DNA of 20,796 nucleotides from NCBI GenBank assembly GCA_025399215.1, contig MU621382.1, positions 1 through 20,796 on the forward strand, read 5' to 3'. The notes below the pieces were generated by a model. It did not search any database, was not told the origin of the DNA, and saw only the letters and a list, made by a program, of their open reading frames with translations. A program made the translations under genes and the position numbers. Below are positions 1-9,729 of this stretch, piece after piece (positions within the stretch are counted from its first letter, which is position 1; every line of letters begins with the position of its first letter). This DNA is from Globomyces pollinis-pini (Eukaryota > Chytridiomycota > Chytridiomycetes > Rhizophydiales > Globomycetaceae).

Positions 1-19
1 AAAGCAGTGGCTTTGTTTC

Positions 20-27
20 TATAAATA
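20..27 (+). promoter_or_regulatory. TATA box of the adhesin-like gene
   Basis: The sequence TATAAATA lies 36 bases before the ATG at 56. The same spacing (about 33 bases) is seen for the F-box/ankyrin gene at 14615, so short 5' leaders look normal here. An out-of-frame ATG at 33 would fall before the expected transcription start. Confidence 0.45.
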
Positions 28-55
28 CAAACATGTGTAATAATCCACTTTACAA

Positions 56-1039
56 ATGGGTGCTAAAGGACAAAAAACTATAAGAGTGTGCTGTATCATA
101 ATCGTATCTATTGTGGTGCTGATTGGTGCTTTCGTAGCCATTGGATTCTCAACCGGTGGTATCCATACTGGGTCACGCAAACAAATCTCCGCCAAGAATG
201 CTACCATCACCAACCCATACTCCAAATTATTCCTCAAATGCCAAGGACAATTTGTAATTCGGTCTAATCTAACATATATCTAGCAATGTGATGTTAATGT
301 TAACTATGATTCTTCCATCTCCTCGGCTCTAGTCCAATTCGTCACATTATCCAATGATGACAAGATCATGGATCGAATTAAAAGTATCGACGCGCAAGTG
401 GTGGATAATTCATTGGATGTGACAGTGATTGGTCAAGACTTCAATTTCTGGAAACTATTCTACTTTTCGGATACCACAACACAGATCAATGTGACATTAC
501 CAGCTGTTAAACTAGAATCGGCTCGATATGAAAGTGCTGTTGGATCATTTGATTATAATGGTAATGCTGAGATGGATATTGGAACAGTTTCATTCTCGGC
601 TAGCACTGGATCTATCAGAGTCGCCAATGTAACAATGAGTAGTGGTGAAATATCAAGCAGTACAGGCACTGTGACTGTGAGAGCTGCATCCGCCAAGGAT
701 ATCAAGATATCAACTTCTACAGGATCCATCTACGGAGATGTGAAAGGCACATCCAAAGTAAAAGCTACGGCAAGCACAGGAAGTGTTGAAGTGGATGTTG
801 GCGTTGCTTCAGCCGAATCAATAGTCGAACTTTCAACCAACACTGGGTCTGTCACGTCCATCATCACTGGTTTTACTGGAAAGTATAAAGGGTCCACATC
901 AACAGGGAGTGTTAAGGTAGTGGTAGCAGGATCAGACGTAAGCAGTGGCAAGAAAGAGTCTTCAGGAAATGTTGGAGATGGTAGAGGTGATTTAAAAGCA
1001 TCCACTTCAACTGGGTCTGTTAATTTAACGTTTAAATAA
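56..1039 (+). CDS. Membrane-anchored DUF4097-like adhesin, 317 aa, one 30-nt intron
   Basis: Two exons, 56-253 and 284-1039, join in phase 0 across a 30-nt GT-AG intron and give 317 residues. A short basic N-terminus is followed by a hydrophobic helix (residues about 11-31), a likely signal anchor that leaves the rest outside the plasma membrane. Residues about 170-317 hold seven repeats of a [ST]xSTG[ST][IV] motif spaced roughly 20 residues apart. This is the pattern of DUF4097 putative adhesins, which fold as a right-handed beta-helix with one motif per turn. The protein ends in a short beta-rich tail (NLTFK). The function is unknown; a cell-surface role is inferred from the anchor and repeats. 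The TATA box at 20-27 supports this start. Confidence 0.8.
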
Positions 1040-1298
1040 ATGATTATTTACTCGGATGTTACAATTGTACAGTTTGATCAGGTTCGGTTTAGAAAATTTA
1101 TCGGTAGTTGATCATCAATTACTATAAGTTTTGATAAACGGTGGGAAAATATGCCTTACCCATACGTTGATTAAAGATTTCACGAATTTAACTGCCTTAA
1201 CGTTGGCATGGAACGCCCAAACAAATTTAATTCAGACAGAAAGAGAAATTTACAGACGTTTATTGGAATTAAAAAGAGAAATAAAGGAGCTCAACTAA
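1040..1298 (+). CDS. Possible small helical protein, 61 aa, one intron
   Basis: An ATG lies directly after the stop codon of the adhesin gene (TAA 1037-1039) and in the same frame. Exon 1040-1103 can join exon 1177-1298 across a 73-nt GT-AG intron, giving 61 residues. A shorter 25-nt intron (1104-1128) keeps the same frame and gives a longer protein. The C-terminal 25 residues look like a charged amphipathic helix ending in LKREIKELN. I do not recognise the family. The last 8 bases overlap the 3' end of the convergent bHLH gene. There is no room for a separate promoter, so it would need one inside the upstream gene or a shared transcript. The evidence is coding character and frame continuity only. 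Confidence 0.35.
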
Positions 1299-1641
1299 GT
1301 AAACTGGTAATTTTCATTCGTTCATCCTGATAAGTTATGCCCCTAAAATCCTGATCAGAAGTTTGAGTCAAAGTTGGTGATAATAGAAGACTTTCATAAA
1401 CCGGCCCAGATTTCAACATCTTAATCTGCTGTTGCAATTCATAAATATACGTAACGGTCAGTTCCATAATAGTCAGTTTCTGAATATTCTGATTCGGCTG
1501 TAACGAGCAAGCAGGTACAAGTAGTTTTAACTTGTTTAAACAGTCGTTTGTCTTTTCTCGTCTTCGTTTCTCAATAACCGAATGAGATATCTTACGGTTG
1601 ATTTTGCGTTGTTCACTCGTTATATGTCCACGATTTACCAT
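1291..1641 (-). CDS. bHLH transcription factor, 116 aa
   Basis: Single exon. The basic region and helix 1 span residues about 18-43 (HSVIEKRRREKTNDCLNKLK), a short loop follows, and helix 2 (QKLTIMELTVTYIYELQ) lies at about 54-70. The residues that set DNA choice in class B bHLH proteins are present: His20, Glu24 and Arg28, so binding to CACGTG-type E-boxes is expected. There is no leucine zipper or second domain, and the protein is little more than the DNA-binding and dimerisation module. It probably acts as a homodimer or heterodimer in the nucleus. The target genes are unknown. It converges on the small gene at 1040-1298 with an 8-base overlap. Confidence 0.85.
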   Translation of the reverse strand: MVNRGHITSEQRKINRKISHSVIEKRRREKTNDCLNKLKLLVPACSLQPNQNIQKLTIMELTVTYIYELQQQIKMLKSGPVYESLLLSPTLTQTSDQDFRGITYQDERMKITSLLS

Positions 1642-2302
1642 TTTGATGAAATCCTTTGATCAAAAGTTGTCACTTTATAAGTTGTCGTGCGGGCAAAATA
1701 CTAGTTTCACATGTTTTTAGATTCAACTGTTTTGAATACAAGAAATTTGATAAGGATATCAATCATCATGAACAATTGGAAGAGAAATCCTCACTGAATA
1801 CTTGTATCGTTTATTCTTTTATTCTTACATAAATAACCAACACCAACTGTTTATGCTGTAACGTGCACTCTTAAGTCCAAACAATGTATGTACAAACGTG
1901 ACATACCGTGAATTATTATTATTCCTATAGACCAAAATGTAGCATAGTCAAAGTTCTATTAAAACGTTTACCTATACCGTATGGGATTTAGAAACCATCC
2001 CACAATATTCACATGCAAATGGGTCACAGAAAAAAAGGAAGTCCAAAAGCATCGATATGAAGTTTACAAGATGAATTCAACCGACAACTTGTGAAACAAT
2101 AGAGTTGTGTTAGCTAGTTCATAGTTGAGGATGTTATGTTGATCGGCACCGAGACAAGTGACGTTAATTAATTAACTGGTCATCCAATCGGAATTCACTG
2201 TGCATATCTGCTACTATTAAAATGACTTTGGACTTCGGGGTTATCAAATTCCAATCACATGTTTCGATACCATTCATAAGTAAAAAACCGCATTTTATTA
2301 AT
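1642..2302. other. Intergenic region between the bHLH start and the DRC7 3' end
   Basis: About 660 bases, AT-rich. I found no open frame with coding character, no tRNA-like structure and no clear repeat on either strand. It must hold the bHLH promoter (minus strand, next to 1641) and the 3' untranslated region of DRC7. Confidence 0.6.
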
Positions 2303-5300
2303 TCAATTAAATGCTTGTGATAATCGAGTATCACCACGCAATTTGGAATCCAATTCGATGTATCGTTCAGGGGCAGAATCTTTATGCTAAAAGTGAATCA
2401 ATTTCATAATACCTTTGCCAACCTTTTTTCAAGTATATGCATTCGGAAGAGGGCATCATTACAGAATTTAACGTAGGCATCTGTTTCTTCCACTAATGGT
2501 TAGTAGAATTTGGTTTACCGGTCATCGAATCGGCATTGCGAGAATAGGCGAGTTGTCGACGTTGATATTCACCTTGCACATCATCAAGCCGACCTTGAAT
2601 AATCGATGCCTTTTCCACCAATCTTTCACGTAAAGATTTCAAACATGCATCTTTTGCAGCAAGCATTTCGTCCTTTGTAAGATTGTTAGGATCTTCCTGT
2701 ATTGTTAGGTGTATAGTGTTACATAGTTGATTAGGAATGGACTCAAATAATCAATCTCTACTGTCTTTTGACTCTCTTCGACTCCATTTGTATGGTTCTC
2801 TGGTCCTTGGTCATCGACTGGTACACTCTACGAATCAGTACCAACCTCATCATTACTGTATCATTACGAATAGTATCGTAAATGGAAATTGCCAAATCAA
2901 CATCTTTCTCTTCTGAACCCCTCAAGGATAGTATATCACTCAATTCACGCTCATATATTTTAATAGCTTGGAGAAACAATTGCTCGGTTCGGAATAGATC
3001 AGTCAACTGACTAAATAAATGTTGTTTCTTCATTGGTTTTTGATACGGATCGACCTTTAATAAATACATTTTCGGATTACCTAGAATAAATCTTCACCAG
3101 CATTACCTTAGCATTGAATCAATACTTACTGATAAAAAATACCTAAATTGAGCTGAAAAACAATCGTACCTGGAATTCTTGAGTGATATCCAATACTTGG
3201 CCTTTCTGATCCGCAGCTGGTTTACGAAATTCGCGATAAGAAGCAACAATTCTCCCTGGCCCTAAATGGAACACAACACGGATTTTATCATCTTTGATAA
3301 AGTAGGTTTTTTTATATATATCCTGATCGCTGGGTATAGGTGAAGGTAAGAATTTTTCTGTCATTTTTTGGATTGATGTGCGATTGTTGTCGGAAGTGAG
3401 ATCGTAAGTGATGCTACGGTAGTTTAATCGGTCATCTCGGTCTTCGAATGTGTAAATCACCTACGAATGAGCATATATATTTCAGTTACCTGTCATTAAA
3501 TCAGTTTGATTAGTGTACCTTGTATAAGGAATTAAAATAATAATTACCTATTATAGAAAGTTAATGATACAAACAAACCTTTCTCGGTTCTTCAACTCGC
3601 TTAACTAGTCCATCAGGTCGAGCACTTCCGTAAAAGATCATCTCCTTTGTCTGCCCATTGATAAGAATATGTTCCTTCAAACCATGGCTACGACCAGGTT
3701 TGAAAAATTCGTGGATCACATCATTAACACGTACACGTTGAATGAGTTTGTCCCTAGAATGAGATATATGAATGAAGATACTTGCGGTTGTCGTACATTT
3801 CCAACACCATTCCTGGGTACTTTTTATCGGAATCGAGGAAAGTGATACGGGTGGTCATACCGTCAGTACGGTAATATTCTGCGAAAATCTCTTTTTTGGC
3901 ATTACGATAGTAGACTGTTTTGCCACCTGTAGGACACTTGGATTCAAATTGTTCTTGGGTGATGTTAAGTTGACTAACCCAACTAGGTGGTAAATCGATG
4001 ATTTCTGTGAGTTTGTCTTCATCTTCATCTTCGTCTTCTTCTTCATTCTCATCTTTTGTTTTTTTCATTCCTGGTTGAGCATTATCAAGCAAAACAAATT
4101 CCCACTTGACATTGTCACCAAGATCAAAAGAAATACCCTAATATTACAGTTAGCCCAGAAATTTACCCTAAGACCGTCGTAACAGATTTGCATATTGACC
4201 CAGTAATTGGTTGCGCTCCATACGCTTTCTACCCCGAGGTAGTCTGCCTTTTCACAATCGTAGATTTTACCGGTGGTTGCTTCAATGAAAAAAGCTTCCG
4301 AGATTTCTCGTTTACCCGGAAGCACTAATACCCAAGCATGAATACGTAATCCCTTTAATTCATCGTCTTCTTCTTCAACTGGTTTCTAATCAGGTTAGTA
4401 ATAAGCGGATAAATGTAATGGTAAAACAAATGAAAATCCAAAATCAACTTAGGTGATTATAATGTCCCTGCTGCTAGTTTATCAACTTACATTTAACTCC
4501 AAATCTCGGAGTCTTTGTTCTTCCTTTAATTTCAGTTCCATGATTTTTTGTTCTTGTTTAATGATAAACTGACTCTTAAGCTGCTTGGGGGGCTTAACTC
4601 TGTACTTAAGATTAGTAACAGGCTCCTTAGTATTCACTGCTACTTCCACTTTCTTGAACGGATTTGGCACGAAATCTTGTAGTTCATTAGCATTAGTTTT
4701 GCTCTGATCCACTAAAGTAAAACTTTTGGATGCATATCCCGACACAACGTACGCATCATATCCAACTGAGGTTAGGTATTATCATTACCTCCAATTAAGA
4801 GTGAAGTTAGAAGGTTGGCCATATCGAACGGATTTCCACGTTGCATGGCGAGTGTGTATGTTGGGGAGTTGAGATGTGTAGGCTGTACGTTAGAGAATTT
4901 GTGATACCAGTTCATGTGGTGGTGATAGAGGTGTGTATTCAATAAAATCCGAGACAAATGAAGCACAACTTCTGTAGTCGTATAACTGCTTGAATTTCAT
5001 TTGAGTGGGTCTAATAGTACTGCATACAAATTTCTAAAGATGTTAGAAAGGAGTATTAGGTTAGGTAGATATTAATACAAATACGAATCGTGTTAAAGGT
5101 TTTTGTGATGATAGAAAAAGTGTTTTTAATGTTAATGAATGTTAAATCTGATGAGGTGTGATGGACAAAAACAATCTGAGATGTTCAAATACCTTAACAC
5201 CGAATTCGTTGGGTCTGGATAAGCAAAGTTTCTTCCTTCCTGGGTAAATCTGAGTATATTGACGGTCAAAGTTTTCACTACAATAAGAATCAAGCGAGTA

Positions 5301-5592
5301 CAAACATGTATTGAATGATGAGCAATTCTTTTGCAGAGTTTGAGTAATAAGAGGGAGGAACGAGAGATTTATCGAGCAATGATAGCTTAAGTTTTTCTTT
5401 TCTCAGTTGGTCTTGGTCAAAATAAGATTGTTCGTGATTCTCTAGAGTTTCGATGAAATCAGAATTTTCTTTTGACAATGGCTGAGGCAATGTAGGTTGC
5501 TGATTTTCATCAATCAACTCCTCCTGTACTTCATCCTGGATCAATTCCAACTGGTCCTCTGCAATGAGAGTCTTTGATACTTCAGCAATCAT
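2303..5592 (-). CDS. DRC7: Dynein regulatory complex subunit 7 (DRC7/CCDC135), 14 exons, about 850 aa
   Basis: DRC7 is part of the nexin-dynein regulatory complex that links outer doublets in motile cilia. Exons in transcript order: 5592-5306, 5277-5193, 5033-4908, 4882-4789, 4765-4491, 4385-4167, 4137-3782, 3753-3579, 3460-3170, 3054-2857, 2827-2723, 2696-2519, 2492-2413, 2386-2303. All phases match. Family landmarks in order are ENFDRQY, CSTIRPTQMKF, CASFVSDF, a transglutaminase-like core RGNPFDMANLL then GYDAYVVSGYA, HAWVLVLPGKR (His305), NYWVNMQ, an acidic stretch before LPPSWVSQLNI, FFKPGRSHGL, and C-terminal coiled coil. The length fits the family (about 870 aa in human). The core has Pro184 where, as I recall, animal orthologs have cysteine. 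The join at 2828-2856 is the least certain. The gene is divergent from NMA111. Confidence 0.93.
3055..3169 (-). other. Tandem intron array, four GT-AG units (DRC7 intron 9)
   Basis: The 115-nt intron between the exons ending at 3170 and starting at 3054 divides without remainder into four units, read on the minus strand: 3169-3143 (27 nt), 3142-3107 (36 nt), 3106-3081 (26 nt) and 3080-3055 (26 nt). Each unit starts GTA and ends AG, so all inner borders read AG|GT. The flanking exons also end CAG and begin GTC. The outer join is fixed by protein homology (TQEFQ followed by VDPYQ) and by phase 0 on both sides. Confidence 0.8.
3461..3578 (-). other. Tandem intron array, four GT-AG units (DRC7 intron 8)
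   Basis: The 118-nt intron between VEEPRK and VIYTFED divides exactly into units at 3578-3548 (31 nt), 3547-3519 (29 nt), 3518-3490 (29 nt) and 3489-3461 (29 nt). Each begins GT and ends AG with no base between units. The upstream exon ends AAG and the downstream exon begins GTG. The units are AT-rich but not obvious copies of each other. No CTAAC branch motif is present. Confidence 0.8.
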
Positions 5593-5662
5593 TGAGTTGT
5601 TTAAATCGCGTTAAGAAACTGAGGGTTGGTTAGGGTTCAATTTTCCTTCCAAAACATAAATT
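5593..5662. promoter_or_regulatory. 70-bp divergent promoter of DRC7 and NMA111
   Basis: The two start codons (5592 on minus, 5663 on plus) are 70 bases apart, so the region must serve both genes. No TATA box is visible. It contains GGTTAGGGTT at 5628-5637, a telomere-repeat-like box. Such boxes bind Myb/TRF-type factors in other eukaryotes; a role here is only a guess. Confidence 0.55.
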
Positions 5663-8600
5663 ATGGAACCGAATAAAAGGATGCGAATTGACGATCAGAT
5701 TTCACAGGACTTGGATGTACCATGCCTTAATGCAGTCGATGCTGAAGCCATTAACAATTCAAATACTTCATTAAGATGGTTCAATTCTCTGCAACTAGCT
5801 GTTAAAGCAATCGTGTCCATTCGTTTCTCTCAAGTTGCTGCTTTCGATACAGAACCAGCTACTTCTTCTGAAGCTACCGGTTTTGTCGTCGATAAAGATA
5901 GAGGCATTATCCTCACAAATAGGCATGTTGCTTGTAGTGGTCCCTTTGTAGGTGACGCTATCTGGCATAATCATGAAGAAGTTGAGGGTATCTTTAAATT
6001 CATTCACTCTAGTCTTTCCTATTTATAGAGATCCTGTATGATAATCTTGCTCACTTTTTAGATTCACGACTTTGGGTACCTCTTTGCTCTAACTTTAGGT
6101 ATGAATTCACTGCTCATTTACATATTCGTTTTCTGCGCATTATATTTTCGTTCTCGCATTCCAGCATTTTACCCTTATTAAAATACACCACCACGTACAC
6201 TCATACCATACATCTTGAACACAATTATCCTACCATATATTTTTATGCACAATCAATCTAACCACAGGTTCTTGAAATTTGATCCGAAAAAACTAAAATA
6301 CATGCAAGTATCTGATATCCCTCTCAGCCCCGAAAACGCAAAAGTAGGACTAGACATCAGAGTAGTTGGGTAATTCCTCATATCTCATTCCTAGTAATGA
6401 TGCTGGTGAAAAACTATCCATCTTGGCTGGATCTTTGTCCCGATTAGACCGAAATGCCCCTGATTATGGCGAATTAACTGTTTGTTTAATATTTCTCATC
6501 TTAGTATAATGATTTTAATACGTATTTCTTGTCTTACTTATTGTAGCTTTTATCTTCAAGCCGCTTCCAGCACAAGGTACGTTTTATGAAAACTCTAGAA
6601 CTTTCTTCAAATCACCAAAGCGAATCTTCAGAATGTTGTAACAGCCTTAATGTATTTCTTGTTTGAAGTTGCAACATATGAGGATATACATTTTGTTTAA
6701 TCACTTGCAAAACCTTTTTGTTTTCTTGAATTACTTTGGCAATCACTGAATGTGCTATGTCTTTCTTTATAGTCGCCAAAGGTGATCCTTTTTTGTAAAT
6801 CTCTCTTGACTTTATAAATTGACCCTAAGTTTGGTTCCTTTTATGATTACTACGAACATGCTAACCATAGTGGTGGTTCTTCTGGCTCACCTGTGCTAAA
6901 CATTGATGGGCATGCTGTTGGATTGCAGGCTGGTGGCCATACCAAAGCTGCTACCGATTTCTTTTTTCCATTGGATCGTGTTAAACGAGTTTTGGGATTA
7001 ATTCAAAAAGGTTGGTTTCGATGTTGCTGATTTTTAGGTACGTGCGGTTTGGACCACTAAATTGCATTGTAGGGCACACTGTTACTCGTGGTACTATTCA
7101 AGTCCATTTCACGTATCATCAAATAATATTTACAGTTAGTCATCGTCCATTTGATCAAGTTCGCAGATTAGGATTACGGGATTCTGTGGAAAAAAAGGTA
7201 GATTCAAATCATTTTAATTACAACTTAGGTATTGTAGTGTTTATTTACACCAGATACGACTATATGATCCGAAAGAAATTGGAATGTTGGTTGCGGAGAC
7301 CGTATTACCAAAAGGACCTGGCTCGTTCTTTCTGCAAGAGAGTGACATTCTTGTCAGCATCAATAACCAGATCGTAACTAAATTCGTTCCCTTAGAAGAT
7401 TACCTGGATTCAAAGTAACTTATATTACCAAATGATTGATACTAGTGTTGGAAAAACGATTCAGTTCACAATCGAACGTGGTGGAGAGGAACTAACATTT
7501 GATATTATCGTACAAGACTTACATTCAATGTAAGATACTGTGACTGATATATAGTACTCCAGATCGGTATTTGCAAATTGGTGGTGGAACATTAAACAAT
7601 GTTTCTTATCAACTGAGCAGACAGTTCTGCCTTCCAGCACAAGGTGTGTTTGTATCAGATCCAGCGGGCATGTTTAGATTAGACGGGACGGCAGATTCTG
7701 GTTGGATTATTGATACAGTTGATTGTCAACCCACACATAACCTTGACGAGTTCATATCCGTTTTCCAAACAATACCTGGTTAGTGTATTCAAATTCATGT
7801 TAGATTATTCCCGTGTATCAATCACATATTATTCTATTGGAGATGTGCATACGAAGCATATCACGATTGTGAGTGTGGATCGACATTGGTATCCGTTTCG
7901 ATTGGCAGTTCGTAATGATACTACTGGGCTATGGGACTTTACTGACTTAGGACCTCCAATCCCTCGCAAACCTATTCAACCCTCTAATGCGACCTTTCCT
8001 GAACTAGATAGTAGTTTGGGTGTTTCTAGATCCTTACTCAATTCGTTTGTCAAAGTTACCATGACTATTCCATGTCGTATTGACGGGTACCCAAAATCGA
8101 GGGTAAGGTTTGAATACATTTATGTATAGAAAGTTGGAGCGGGGTTAGTAGTGAATGTTAGCATGGGCTTGGTGTTGGTATCGAAACATGTTGTTCCTTT
8201 CTCAATTGGTAATGGTATTTATTAGTTTATCCTAGGTGATGTACTGTTAACGTTTGCAGATTCAATCGTCATCCCTGGAACAGTTATTTTTTCACACCCA
8301 ACCCATAATATCGCCATTGTATCGTATAACCCAAAACATATTGGAACAACTCCGGTTCATGCTGCGCCTATCTCCAATCAACCGTTAGTACAAGGACATA
8401 AAGTTACTTTAGTAGCTTACAATTTAAACCAACGGCCAGGTTTTTTTAATGTCTTTAATTTATAGTATGTATTGAGACAACTGTAACTGATATTGCCATT
8501 GCCAATATTCCTCAAAATTCCATCCCGCGATTTCGTGCAGTGAATTTCAGTAATTTGGCTTTTATAATTCTCTAGATGCCATTACACTTGATACACCTGT

Positions 8601-9562
8601 AGCCCAGCAATGTTACTCTGGAGTTCTTGCTGATAAAAAAGGACATGTCCAAGGGCTTTGGCTATCGTTCCTGGGAGATTGTAACCAGAATGGACAACAT
8701 AATCAATACTTTCTTGGTTTTCTACTCCTTCAGTTTAATATTTAGGGTTGGATATTCGGCATATTATGGATACGATTGTCAATAAGTTATCAAAGGGGTT
8801 GAGTATTCAACAATTATGTCTACGTGGTCTTGCAGCTGAATTCGAGACATTTCAAATTTCACATGCACGGGCGTTGGGGTTGAGTGATGCCCGAGTTTCA
8901 ATGATAGAGAAGGCCAATCCTAGCAAACGACAATTGTTGATTGTTAAACGAACTGAAGCAGGATCAGCAACTGCCAAAGTGCTTCATGATTTGGATATTG
9001 TGTTGACTGTAAATGGTCAAACTGTGACTGATATTTCTGATGTTGACGTGCATGGTAATTGGGATGCCATGGTACCTATTACGGTTTTAAGAGATAAACG
9101 TGAAGTGTCGTTGATGGTTCCTACTGTTCCTATGGATTCCTATTCAACAAAACATATCGTTATCTGGGCCGGTGCTGTTCTACAAGGTAAAGAGTCATGA
9201 ATTTATTGTAGAACCACACAAGGCTGTTTTACAACAATCGAAAACAGTTCCATCACGGATATACATCAGTGGTCGATCCAAAGGGTCTCCATCATATGGA
9301 TCAGGACTAGCTGCAACCCAGTGGATTACACACGTCAATGGTGTTGCTACCAATACACTTCAACAATTTCTTGAAGTTGTTCGAGATATTCCTGATAATA
9401 CGTTCTGTAGAGTCAAAACACTTTCGTTTGATAATGTCCCTAGTATGGTATCTGTTAAAGTCGGATTGCACTATTGGCCAACGACAGAGGTATGTTTTTT
9501 TGTACAATTTTAATGATTTGAAGTTGGTGTTGGTTGATGGTGTTTGGAAAACCAAAACATAA
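5663..9562 (+). CDS. NMA111: NMA111-type nuclear HtrA serine protease with PDZ domains, 21 exons, 955 aa
   Basis: Exons: 5663-5987, 6013-6035, 6062-6075, 6268-6369, 6395-6479, 6505-6521, 6547-6576, 6871-7010, 7073-7112, 7140-7197, 7254-7414, 7446-7529, 7555-7778, 7804-8102, 8130-8208, 8236-8439, 8466-8549, 8576-8716, 8746-9186, 9212-9489, 9524-9562. All phases agree. The N-terminal protease domain keeps the triad: His88 (LTNRHV), Asp119 (HDFG) and Ser203 ([10 protein letters not shown]). PDZ domains follow (around [17 protein letters not shown] and [12 protein letters not shown]). A second, degenerate protease-like domain ([18 protein letters not shown], then [11 protein letters not shown]) and C-terminal PDZ-like repeats complete the plan of fungal Nma111 and plant Deg7. 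Yeast Nma111 is nuclear and promotes apoptosis-like death. The basic NKRMR near the N-terminus may aid nuclear import. Sixteen of the 20 introns are 25-34 nt. Confidence 0.94.
7011..7072 (+). other. Tandem intron array, two GT-AG units (NMA111 intron 8)
   Basis: The 62-nt intron joining LIQKG and HTVTRGT divides into 7011-7037 (27 nt) and 7038-7072 (35 nt). Both start GT and end TAG with nothing between them. Removing only one unit would put an unexpected insertion or stop in a conserved part of the protein. Confidence 0.7.
7198..7253 (+). other. Tandem intron array, two GT-AG units (NMA111 intron 10)
   Basis: The 56-nt intron between VEKK and IRLYDPKE divides into 7198-7228 (31 nt, GTA...TAG) and 7229-7253 (25 nt, GTA...CAG). 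The second unit has exactly the commonest single-intron length of this gene (25 nt). Confidence 0.7.
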
Positions 9563-9670
9563 TGTTATGATATATATTGATAATTACATGATATTCATTA
9601 GTTCAATCATTATACAATAATAATAATAAAACGCAATAATATTTCAATTTGATAGGTATAATTGGTTTTT

Positions 9671-9681
9671 AAAACGCGTCG
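9671..9681 (+). promoter_or_regulatory. MCB-like element AAAACGCGTCG before the first seven-helix gene
   Basis: The 11-mer AAAACGCGTCG lies 59 bases before the ATG at 9730. The identical 11-mer recurs 42 bases before the paralog at 12653. Its core ACGCGT is the MluI cell-cycle box bound by MBF in yeasts, which drives G1/S transcription. A shared regulatory role is inferred from the exact repeat and its position. Confidence 0.5.
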
Positions 9682-9729
9682 TAAGACGATGTCATCCTTT
9701 TTAAAAGTCTTTTGCATTAGACTCTAGTT

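Noticed and set aside
730..1005. Minus-strand open frame of 91 codons inside the adhesin gene
   Set aside because: It is antisense to the STGS repeat region, and its regular Thr/Ser/Pro content is a shadow of the repeat on the other strand.
7011..7377. Long plus-strand open frame starting inside NMA111 intron 8
   Set aside because: It reads through introns 8-11. The protease family's GTIQ...[10 protein letters not shown] spacing requires removing 7113-7139, which this frame does not.
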